Both the position numbers and the translations under genes were made by a program. This document shows positions 55,934-64,000 of a stretch of 64,000 bases of DNA, one piece after another. Each line of letters starts with the position of its first letter. Position 1 is the stretch's first letter. The stretch comes from Thalassococcus arenae (lineage in GTDB: Bacteria; Pseudomonadota; Alphaproteobacteria; Rhodobacterales; Rhodobacteraceae): NCBI RefSeq assembly GCF_019104745.1, contig NZ_JAHRWL010000001.1, positions 2,027,001 to 2,091,000 on the forward strand. The letters are read 5' to 3'. The notes under the pieces were generated by a model, which had not been told where the DNA came from, did no database searches, and was given only the letters and a program-made list of their open reading frames with translations.

Positions 55934-56809
55934 ATGGATACTTTGAACTACCACCATCTGCGGTATTTCCGCGAAGTCGCGCGGACCGGGAACCTGACCC
56001 GCGCGGCCGAGCGGCTGAACCTGTCGCAATCGGCGATGTCGGCGCAGATCCGCCAGCTGGAGGACCGGCTGGGCCAGCCTCTGTTCGACCGGGTGGGGCG
56101 GCGGCTGGAACTGACCGAGGCGGGGCGCATCGCGCTGGACTACGCCGACCGGATCTTCGGTGCCGGGGCCGAGATGCTGGACACCCTGCGCCGGACCGGC
56201 GGAGGGCGGGCGCCGCTGCGGGTGGGCGCGCTGTCGACGCTGTCGCGGAACTTTCAGCTGCGGTTCCTGGCGCCGGTGCTGGGGCGCGACGATGTCGAGC
56301 TGGTGCTGCGTTCGGGCGGGGCCGCGTCGCTGCTGGCGGGGCTGGCCGAACTGGCGCTGGACGTCGTGCTGCTGACCGAGGTGCCGCGGATCGCCGGCGC
56401 GGACCTGTCGGCGCACCGGCTGGCGGCGCAGCCGGTGGCGATCCACGGCCTGCCCGACCTGGTGCGCGCGCCCGACCTGCCCGGACTGCTGCGCAGCGGC
56501 GGGTTCCTGGTGCCGTCCGAATCGACGATCCGGGCCGGGTTCCTGGCGCTGGCGGCGCGGCACGGGGTGGTGCCGCGGATCGTGGCCGATGTCGACGACA
56601 TGGCGATGATCCGGCTGCTGGCGCGCGAGGGCGCGGGGCTGGCGGTTACGCCGCCGGTGGTGGTGGCGGACGAGCTGGCCTCGGGGCGGCTGGAGACCGC
56701 GCCCTTTGCCCTGGGCATCGTCGAGACGTTTTTCGCGGTGACGCTGCCGCGCCGTTTTCCGCATCCGGTTCTGGCGGTGTTGCTGGACGCGGCGGCAGAA
56801 CCGCTGTGA
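55934..56809 (+). CDS. LysR family transcriptional regulator
   Basis: A 291-residue regulator. The N-terminal winged helix-turn-helix is [42 protein letters not shown], then [17 protein letters not shown]. The effector-binding half follows from about residue 85. ATG 55934 fits the family; GTG 55928 two codons earlier is possible. It is divergent from the SbtA-like gene, and the shared 99-bp AT-rich gap should contain its operator. Confidence 0.93.
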   Translation: MDTLNYHHLRYFREVARTGNLTRAAERLNLSQSAMSAQIRQLEDRLGQPLFDRVGRRLELTEAGRIALDYADRIFGAGAEMLDTLRRTGGGRAPLRVGALSTLSRNFQLRFLAPVLGRDDVELVLRSGGAASLLAGLAELALDVVLLTEVPRIAGADLSAHRLAAQPVAIHGLPDLVRAPDLPGLLRSGGFLVPSESTIRAGFLALAARHGVVPRIVADVDDMAMIRLLAREGAGLAVTPPVVVADELASGRLETAPFALGIVETFFAVTLPRRFPHPVLAVLLDAAAEPL

Positions 56810-56923
56810 ATGCTTTTCAAGCGGCGGATAATCCTGTAAGTCCCGCGCATCTGAGACGTGACGCTTCGACCCCGGCGCATGGGATGATGAAGGGGTCGGC
56901 GGCAATGGGGCCGCCAATCAATC

Positions 56924-56955
56924 GGGAGACCCGGGATCCGCCCGGGAGCGCTCCC
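56924..56955 (+). promoter_or_regulatory. Stem-loop in the pnp leader
   Basis: An inner stem CCCGGG / CCCGGG (56930-56935 and 56941-56946) around ATCCG, within an outer stem GGGAG / CTCCC (56924-56928 and 56951-56955). It ends 15 bp before the pnp start. A leader hairpin of this kind is where PNPase autoregulation acts in E. coli; the role here is inference. Confidence 0.55.
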
Positions 56956-56970
56956 AAACAGGATACGATG

Positions 56971-59133
<2,163 letters not shown>

Positions 59134-59157
59134 TCCCCGTCTTCCCGAGCGAGATCG

Positions 59158-59183
59158 CGGGCGCCCTGAGGGGCGCCCGTTTT
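59158..59183 (+). terminator. Rho-independent terminator of pnp
   Basis: A 9-bp perfect stem CGGGCGCCC / GGGCGCCCG with loop TGAG, followed by TTTTC. It is 24 bp after the pnp stop. Confidence 0.9.
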
Positions 59184-59286
59184 CGTGTCGGGGGTGGGGA
59201 ATTCCCGACTGGGAACCCGCCGGGGTTTTTCCCGTTATCCGTGTCGTGGCGATCGGCGATACAGCCCGGCAAGACGGGCGTGGTCA

Positions 59287-59880
59287 TCACTCGCGGAACG
59301 ACGCCGACGTTAGGGCCCCGGCGGGGACACCGGGGCCCGCTTCGTTTCCCGATCCGTTTCCCGATCCGTTTCCCGATCCGTTTTCGGGCCCGTGATCCGG
59401 CCCGTGCAAGGTGACCCGGCCCAGAGCCAGGATCGTGTGCAGTGTCATCTCTTCCAGCACCACGCGGCGCGGAGGGTCCGGGCGCGAGCGGGCGGTCATC
59501 AGCCACATCGCGTAGCTTTCGGCGAAGGCGCAGGCGCTTTCGGCATCCTGCCATTCGCACAGGTTCAGATAGCGGTGGCCGCTGGCGTCGACGCACCAGC
59601 AGGTTTCGCGCAGCCCGGGACGCCCGGCAAAGGCCGGCAGCAGCCAGCCGGACAGGCGGCGGTTACGGGCAAAGGACATGCGGGCAAGGTCGAACCGCAC
59701 GGCGAAGATCGCCGGCTGGTCGGTCGGCGGCGCGGCGATGGCGAGATGGCGGAAGGCGTCGAAGCCCACGCCGTCGGCATCGCGGATCGTCGGTATGCCG
59801 GTGCCGCGATCCAGCGTCACGCGGCGGCGCAGGCGCAGGACGGTGTAGCGGAAGGCCGAGGAAAGGGCGGTGGTCATCAT
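59287..59880 (-). CDS. Hypothetical protein, possible monooxygenase-like (ABM) fold
   Basis: A 197-residue protein from ATG 59880 (the frame opens to 59997). The middle segment resembles spheroidene-monooxygenase/ABM-type proteins (FRHLAIAAPPTDQPAIFAVRFDL, RRLSGWLLPAFAGRPGLRETCWCVDASGHRYLNLCEW), with WQDAESACAFAESYAMW following. No catalytic assignment is made. The last 40 residues include NGSGNGSGNGSGN, encoded by 12-bp tandem repeats, and are of doubtful function. It is convergent with pnp. Confidence 0.6.
   Translation of the reverse strand: MMTTALSSAFRYTVLRLRRRVTLDRGTGIPTIRDADGVGFDAFRHLAIAAPPTDQPAIFAVRFDLARMSFARNRRLSGWLLPAFAGRPGLRETCWCVDASGHRYLNLCEWQDAESACAFAESYAMWLMTARSRPDPPRRVVLEEMTLHTILALGRVTLHGPDHGPENGSGNGSGNGSGNEAGPGVPAGALTSASFRE
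59343..59382. repeat. 12-bp tandem repeat
   Basis: CGTTTCCCGATC is repeated three times head to tail, plus a partial fourth. In the minus frame it encodes repeated GSGN tetrads in the tail of the hypothetical gene. Confidence 0.85.
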
Positions 59881-60053
59881 CGCGCTCGGGCTGGGTCGCA
59901 CCAGTGTCGCGCCGGATCGGGCGAAGATCAAAGCGACAAGGATTCGCACGCGGAGCGGTGCCCGGGATCGTGCAGGATCGGTGCGGACATGTGGCAAGCC
60001 ATCTCAATGGCGGATTTGAGCCCGGAGCGGACGGTGAGGGTCGGAGCAACGTA

Positions 60054-60187
60054 GGGCCGCGCCCTCCCTCGGGTGGGCGCTCTCGACGGCTGTTGTCGCC
60101 GGTTTATGGTCCCACAAACCTCCCGCGATTGTGCGGGTGTGCGGCGTCGCAAATGCGCCCTCCCAAGGGGGAGGGAGGGCGCGGCCC
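60054..60187. repeat. 134-bp element with 17-bp perfect terminal inverted repeats
   Basis: Left end GGGCCGCGCCCTCCCTC (60054-60070), right end GAGGGAGGGCGCGGCCC (60171-60187), exact reverse complements. The next 10 inner bases are also related (GGGTGGGCGC versus GGGAGGGCGC) with a 5-nt shift. The interior has no gene. It resembles a small non-autonomous repeat or a long hairpin. No target-site duplication is obvious. Confidence 0.75.
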
Positions 60188-60354
60188 GGCGGGCTTCGCC
60201 CTTGATTCCGGGCCAAGGCACGCCTTTGCCGAACGTCCGCTTCGTCCGCAGAGCGGACCCTGAAGCAATCGGTGACGAACGGTGGCGTTGCGCCCCGGGC
60301 CGGTCCGGGCCTGCACGACACGCGCCCCGCGCGGCCAACCCGGCGATGCGCAAC
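60188..60354. other. Non-coding region
   Basis: No gene recognised. It contains one hairpin, GTCCGCT / AGCGGAC (60235-60241 and 60252-60258), in a context that looks like degenerate intergenic repeat sequence of this order. Confidence 0.5.
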
Positions 60355-60382
60355 AAAAAAAGGCCGGGCGCAAAGCCCGGCC
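60355..60382 (-). terminator. Strong rho-independent terminator
   Basis: On the minus strand, 8-bp stem GGCCGGGC / GCCCGGCC with loop TTTGC, then seven T. It ends the predicted sRNA and could also serve the response regulator 127 bp upstream. Confidence 0.9.
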
Positions 60383-60436
60383 AGGTCCAACAGGGAGGTT
60401 GCATGCGATGACCCGCACATGCGACGGGAACTCATG
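60355..60436 (-). ncRNA. Predicted FNR-regulated small RNA
   Basis: On the minus strand, from about 60436 to the terminator T-run at 60355 (about 82 nt). It has a 5' stem (GCATG / CATGC at 60401-60422), a linker with the anti-Shine-Dalgarno segment AACCTCCCTG (60391-60400), and a strong terminator hairpin. No open frame of note. Upstream is an FNR-family box at -41.5 and TAAAAA as a -10. The layout is that of Hfq-type trans-acting sRNAs. No similarity search was run, so this is a prediction. Confidence 0.5.
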
Positions 60437-60470
60437 AGATCCTTTTTAAAGGTGCCGCAGCGATGCCACT

Positions 60471-60484
60471 TTGACTTAGGTCAA
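60471..60484. promoter_or_regulatory. FNR/FixK-family binding site
   Basis: TTGAC-TTAG-GTCAA, a perfect 5-4-5 inverted repeat matching the TTGAY-N4-RTCAA class bound by FnrL/FixK/DNR-type regulators. Its centre is 41.5 bp upstream of about 60436 on the minus strand, the class II activator position. Confidence 0.68.
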
Positions 60485-60509
60485 GCGGCCCTGCGACAAA
60501 CTGGACCGC

Positions 60510-61196
60510 TCAGGCCACCAGCCGGTAGCCGCCGGATTCGGTGACCAGCAGGCGGGCGTTCGAAGGATCGGGTTCGATTTTCTGGCGCAACCGGTAGATA
60601 TGGGTTTCCAGCGTGTGGGTGGTGACGCCGGCATTGTAGCCCCAGACCTCGTGCAGCAGCACGTCGCGGGCCACCACGCCTTCGGTCGAGCGGTAGAGGA
60701 ACTTGAGGATGTTCGTCTCTTTCTCGGTCAGGCGGATCTTGCGGTCGTCTTCGGTGATCAGCATCTTCATCGACGGCTTGAAGGTGTAGGGGCCGACGGT
60801 GAACACCGCGTCTTCGGATTGTTCGTGCTGGCGCAGCTGGGCGCGGATGCGGGCCAGCAGGACCGGGAACTTGAACGGCTTGGTGACGTAATCGTTGGCG
60901 CCGGCATCCAGCCCCAGGATGGTGTCGGCATCGCTGTCATGGCCGGTCAGCATCACGATCGGCGACTTGACGCCCTGCTTGCGCATCAGCCGGCACAGCT
61001 CGCGCCCGTCGGTGTCGGGCAGGCCCACGTCGAGGATGACCAGGTCGTAGATCTGTTCCTTGACCCGCATCATCGCGTTGGCGCCGCTATCGGCCTCGAA
61101 GACCTCGAAATCCTCGGTCATGACCAGCTGCTCGGCCAGGGCCTCGCGCAGGTCCTCGTCGTCATCCACAAGCAGGATGTTTCGCAGTTGTGCCAT
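60510..61196 (-). CDS. OmpR/PhoB family response regulator
   Basis: A 228-residue regulator. The receiver domain (1-120) has ILLVDDDEDLREAL with the acidic pocket, the phosphorylatable Asp in LVILDVGLPDTDGREL near residue 55, T in VMLTGHD and K in YVTKPFKF. The C-terminal winged helix (130-228) has EKETNILKFLYRSTEG and HTLETHIYRLRQKIEP. No histidine kinase is adjacent, so it is orphan. GGAGCACGGC precedes the ATG. Confidence 0.95.
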   Translation of the reverse strand: MAQLRNILLVDDDEDLREALAEQLVMTEDFEVFEADSGANAMMRVKEQIYDLVILDVGLPDTDGRELCRLMRKQGVKSPIVMLTGHDSDADTILGLDAGANDYVTKPFKFPVLLARIRAQLRQHEQSEDAVFTVGPYTFKPSMKMLITEDDRKIRLTEKETNILKFLYRSTEGVVARDVLLHEVWGYNAGVTTHTLETHIYRLRQKIEPDPSNARLLVTESGGYRLVA

Positions 61197-61353
61197 GCCG
61201 TGCTCCTTTCGTCTGTCAACGACACTTGGAAACAGGCTGGCGGATCGGCAAGAATTGCTGCAAGTCTCTCACGCGCTCGTGTTTGCAGCGCGCGAATGTT
61301 ACAGAATTGGCAGGGGTTTGTGACAAATCCCGGCGCCCCGACACAACCGGAAC

Positions 61354-62430
61354 ATGATGACGCTGACACCCGACATCGCCGAGATCCTGGCCCGCGCCCG
61401 CGCCGATCTGCGCATGGGCGTGCCGGTGCGGCTGGACGGGGCGGAGGGCCGGGTGCTGGTGCTGGCGGCGGAAACCGCGTCGGCGGCGCGGCTGGCAGCG
61501 CTGCGCGCGGCGGGGCCGGTGGACCTGGTGCTGACGGCACGGCGGGCCGAGACGCTGAAGGCGCGGGCCTATGACGGCGACGTGGCGCGCGTGGTGCTGC
61601 CGGGCGATGCCGGGCTGGACTGGGTGCAGGCGCTGGCCGACCCGGCCGACGATCTGGGCAGCCCGATGAAGGGGCCGCTGGAGACACGGCGCGGCGGTGA
61701 CGCGGGGCTGCACCGGCTGGCGGTGCGGCTGGTCAAATCGGCGCGCATCCTGCCCGCGGCGCTGGTGGTGCCGTGGGACGGCGCATCGGACGGGCTGACC
61801 GCGGTGCCGGCCGAGGCGGCGGCGGTGCAGCTGGATGCGGCGGCGGTGCTGGATCACGTGGTCTCGGCCCGGGTGCCGCTGCGGGCGGCGGAAAAGGCGC
61901 GGCTGCACGTGTTTCGCCCCGCCGACGGGTCGGAAGAGCATTACGCCATCGAGATCGGCCGGCCGGACCGCGCCGCGCCGGTGCTGGCGCGGCTGCATTC
62001 GGCCTGTTTCACCGGCGATCTGCTGGGCAGCCTGAAATGCGATTGCGGCCCGCAGCTGAACGCCGCGCTGGCGCAGATGGGCGCCGAGGGGGCGGGGGTG
62101 CTGCTTTACCTCAACCAGGAGGGGCGGGGGATCGGGCTGGCCAACAAGATGCGCGCCTACGCGTTGCAGGACCAGGGGTTCGACACGGTCGAGGCCAACC
62201 ACCGGCTGGGCTTTGAAGACGACGAGCGCGATTTCCGCCTGGGCGCGGCGATCCTGCGCAAGCTGGGATTCGGCGCGGTGCGGCTGATGACCAACAACCC
62301 CGCCAAGATCGCGATGATGGAGGCCTGCGGGATCGCGGTGGCCGAACGGGTGCCGCTGAAAGTGGGTCATACGGCGGAAAACGCGGCCTATCTGGCGACG
62401 AAGGCGGCGAAGTCGGGGCATCTGTTGTAG
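61354..62430 (+). CDS. ribA: GTP cyclohydrolase II
   Basis: A 358-residue enzyme starting riboflavin synthesis from GTP. The C-terminal catalytic part (from about residue 170) has the zinc cysteines in ARLHSACFTGDLLGSLKCDCGPQL near residue 212, and LYLNQEGRGIGLANKMRAYALQD with the catalytic Arg near 250. The N-terminal 160 residues are a degenerate DHBP synthase-like domain, a fusion remnant usual in Alphaproteobacteria. It is divergent from the response regulator; 157 bp between them. Confidence 0.94.
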   Translation: MMTLTPDIAEILARARADLRMGVPVRLDGAEGRVLVLAAETASAARLAALRAAGPVDLVLTARRAETLKARAYDGDVARVVLPGDAGLDWVQALADPADDLGSPMKGPLETRRGGDAGLHRLAVRLVKSARILPAALVVPWDGASDGLTAVPAEAAAVQLDAAAVLDHVVSARVPLRAAEKARLHVFRPADGSEEHYAIEIGRPDRAAPVLARLHSACFTGDLLGSLKCDCGPQLNAALAQMGAEGAGVLLYLNQEGRGIGLANKMRAYALQDQGFDTVEANHRLGFEDDERDFRLGAAILRKLGFGAVRLMTNNPAKIAMMEACGIAVAERVPLKVGHTAENAAYLATKAAKSGHLL

Positions 62431-62472
62431 CGGTGACCCGATTGTCGCGGCTGCGCCGCGGCCGGTTTCCTG

Positions 62473-62495
62473 CGCCCCCTGGCGGGGGCGGTTTT
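62473..62495 (+). terminator. Rho-independent terminator of ribA
   Basis: Stem CGCCCCC / GGGGGCG with loop TGGC, followed by GTTTTC. It is 42 bp after the ribA stop. Confidence 0.85.
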
Positions 62496-62527
62496 CGGGA
62501 TCGGGCGCCCACCCAAGCAGCGGCATC

Positions 62528-62681
62528 GGAGCCGGCCGTCACCTTGGCCTTGCGTGACGCACCCGACCCGGCGCATCAAGGAAAACAGCCGTATCCCCGC
62601 CCGGGGGCGGGGCCCCGCGGCGGTTTTCCTTGACCCGCCGCGCCGGCTGCGTTCCGGGCGGCCCGGGTGACGGCCGGCTCC
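62528..62681. repeat. 154-bp imperfect palindrome
   Basis: Outer arms GGAGCCGGCCGTCACC (62528-62543) and GGTGACGGCCGGCTCC (62666-62681) are perfect reverse complements. Inner arms TCAAGGAAAACAGCCG (62576-62591) and CGGCGGTTTTCCTTGA (62618-62633) match at 15 of 16. Both inner-outer gaps are 32 bp and themselves match at about 20 of 32 positions. The centre holds another GC-rich stem. Confidence 0.8.
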
Positions 62682-62703
62682 GAAGCAGCGGCGAGGGTTC
62701 GCG

Positions 62704-63210
62704 ATGCGCGTCGACGACATGGTTCTGACCCGGAGAGGTCTGCGCTTTGCGGGGCGGTATTGGCCGTGTGTCCCGGGCCGCGGCGGGGTGCGGGCCGACA
62801 AGCGCGAGGGCGACGGGGCGACGCCGGTGGGTGTGCACCGGATCGTGGGGATGCTGTATCGGCCCGACCGGATGGCGCGGCCCGCCGATTGGGCGCTGCC
62901 GATCCGGCCGGGCGATCTGTGGTCGGACGATGCGGGGCATGAGGATTACAACCTGATGGTCCGGGCGCCTTATCCGCACAGTCACGAGGTGCTGCGGCGG
63001 GGCGACCGGCTGTACGACCTGGTGATCCTGACCGATTGGAACTGGCCCTATGCCGAGCGCGGGCGGGGATCGGCGATCTTTCTGCACCGCTGGCGCCGGG
63101 CGGGGTATCCGACCGAGGGCTGCGTGGCCTTTCGGCCCGACCACCTGCGCGCCATCGCGGCACGGATCACCTATGCGACGCGGTTGATCGTGCCCGACAG
63201 CCTGGGCTAG
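62704..63210 (+). CDS. L,D-transpeptidase family (YkuD-like) protein
   Basis: A 168-residue protein without a signal peptide. The YkuD signature is IFLHRWRRAGYPTEGCVAF near residue 121, holding the catalytic His and Cys spaced as expected; DKREGDGATPVGVHRI near residue 32 is the conserved early block. Family members cross-link peptidoglycan; the lack of export signal makes that uncertain here. The stop shares CTAG with argE. Confidence 0.9.
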   Translation: MRVDDMVLTRRGLRFAGRYWPCVPGRGGVRADKREGDGATPVGVHRIVGMLYRPDRMARPADWALPIRPGDLWSDDAGHEDYNLMVRAPYPHSHEVLRRGDRLYDLVILTDWNWPYAERGRGSAIFLHRWRRAGYPTEGCVAFRPDHLRAIAARITYATRLIVPDSLG

Positions 63211-64000
63211 CGCAGGGTTTGCGCAAGGCGCGCCAGCATCTGGCTGCATTGTGCCAGCTGGTCGGTGGAGACGTATTCGTCGGCCTTGTGCGCCTGGGCG
63301 ATATGGCCCGGCCCGCATAGCACCACGGCGGCGCCGGCCTGCTGGAACAGGCCGGCCTCGGTGCCGAAGGGGACGGTATGGGTGGCGTTGCGGCCGGTGA
63401 GCCGCGCGACCAGGTCGCGGGCGGGATTGTCGGCCTGCGGCGTCAGGCCGGCGACTTCGCCGATGGTCGTCGTCGCGATGGCGGCGCCGGGGGCGGCGCG
63501 CAGCATCGGCATCAGCGTGGTTTCGGTGAAGGCGCGCAGGGCCTCGTGGACGAAGGCGGCGTCGCCGTCCCGGACCGGGCGCATTTCCCAATCCAGTTCG
63601 GCCCTTGCGGGGATGACGTTGTGGGTGCTGCCGCCGCTCAGCCGGCCGATATTGATCGTGGTCCAGGGCGGATCGAAGGGGCTGGCGGCGGGGGCACGGG
63701 ATTTCAGCGCCTCGGCGAGATCGAGCAGGCAGGCGGCGTAGCGCGCCGCCGCGGCGACCGCGTTGGCGCCCAGATCGGGGGTCGAGCCGTGGCCTTCGAG
63801 CCCGGAGAAGGTCACGCTGTATTCGCAGCAGCCCTTGTGGCCGTCGACGATTTCCATCCCCGTGGGTTCGCCGACGATGACGATCTCGGGGGCGATGTTC
63901 AGACCGGCCAATCGGGGCATCATGGCGCGGGCGCCGAGGCAGCCGACCTCTTCGTCATGGGTCAGGGTGACGTGCAGCGGCTGGCGGGATTGCGCGAGGT
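63207..64000 (-). CDS. argE: Acetylornithine deacetylase / M20 peptidase, C-terminal part
   Basis: The gene extends past the right edge, so only the last 264 codons are seen. The metal/catalytic segment THDEEVGCLGARAMM is near the edge, followed by IVIVGEPTGMEIVDGHKGCC, GLEGHGSTPDLGANAV (dimer domain) and CGPGHIAQAHKADEYVSTDQL, the C-terminal His ligand region. ArgE deacetylates N-acetylornithine in arginine synthesis. The same features occur in related M20 deacylases, but the order and motifs fit ArgE best. Confidence 0.9.
   Translation of the reverse strand, partial: LAQSRQPLHVTLTHDEEVGCLGARAMMPRLAGLNIAPEIVIVGEPTGMEIVDGHKGCCEYSVTFSGLEGHGSTPDLGANAVAAAARYAACLLDLAEALKSRAPAASPFDPPWTTINIGRLSGGSTHNVIPARAELDWEMRPVRDGDAAFVHEALRAFTETTLMPMLRAAPGAAIATTTIGEVAGLTPQADNPARDLVARLTGRNATHTVPFGTEAGLFQQAGAAVVLCGPGHIAQAHKADEYVSTDQLAQCSQMLARLAQTLR

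Noticed and set aside
59313-59338. GGGCCCCGG / CCGGGGCCC hairpin as a terminator
   Set aside because: It lies inside the coding 3' end of the hypothetical gene and has no T-run on either strand.
60409-60438. A 9-codon frame (MTRTCDGNS) after GGGAGG on the plus strand in the predicted sRNA region
   Set aside because: Too short, and the supporting promoter and terminator are on the other strand; a leader peptide cannot be excluded but has no extra support.

Overview
The window is a 64 kb piece of a GC-rich alphaproteobacterial chromosome. Gene content and order point to the order Rhodobacterales (Roseobacter/Rhodobacteraceae). The signs are RsbV/RsbW-type and DUF1674/DUF3035/DUF5665 genes, a plant-type glutamate-cysteine ligase, a TIGR01459-type HAD hydrolase, a Hint-domain protein, CtrA-like TTAAC boxes and an FnrL/FixK-type box. 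Almost all of it is core housekeeping sequence. I see no rRNA or tRNA gene, CRISPR array, transposase, integrase or phage gene.

Layout. 1-13.8 kb: pmbA (partial), rbfA, dapB, an rRNA methyltransferase, a heparinase-like protein, purH, a beta-lactamase-fold serine hydrolase, lspA, a lipoprotein, a catalytic/non-catalytic M16 peptidase pair and dapA. 13.9-23.4 kb: a soluble lytic transglycosylase, an EamA exporter, the two halves of MnmC as separate divergent genes, a MaoC hydratase, a HAD hydrolase, Mn-dependent pyrophosphatase, an AlkB-type hydroxylase and MutY. 23.5-37.5 kb: DciA-like protein, two tandem DsbA-like thiol oxidoreductases, a CoA-transferase, a saccharopine-dehydrogenase-like protein, an OmpA operon, ubiA/rsmE back to back, gshA, a gamma-glutamyltransferase and an RsbV/RsbW pair. 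37.6-49.3 kb: thiolase, free methionine-R-sulfoxide reductase, GFA protein, LysE exporter, homocysteine methyltransferase-like protein, pseudouridine synthase, aldehyde dehydrogenase, 1-Cys peroxiredoxin, Hint protein, xthA and phaC. 49.3-64 kb: CnoX-like chaperone/thioredoxin, Lon-N and Trm112-like proteins, threonine dehydratase, an RTX-repeat protein behind tandem CtrA boxes, rpsO, a bicarbonate transporter with its LysR regulator, pnp, an OmpR-type response regulator, ribA, an L,D-transpeptidase-like protein and argE (partial).

The most interesting material is between genes. (i) At 60.35-60.48 kb an FNR-family box, a fitting -10, an anti-Shine-Dalgarno segment and a strong terminator together look like an undescribed oxygen-regulated small RNA. 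(ii) Three TTAA half-sites spaced exactly 11 bp apart, one pair matching TTAAC-N5-GTTAAC, sit upstream of the RTX gene. (iii) There are several palindromic intergenic elements: 134 bp with 17-bp perfect terminal inverted repeats, a 154-bp imperfect palindrome, and three hairpin units in a row. (iv) A short element, GCGTATTT-N-AAAGAGAAGAAG, recurs four times next to gene ends and once supplies a start codon. (v) Three convergent gene pairs share the stop tetranucleotide CTAG.

Functions are assigned from motifs and recognised family resemblance only; no database search was run.
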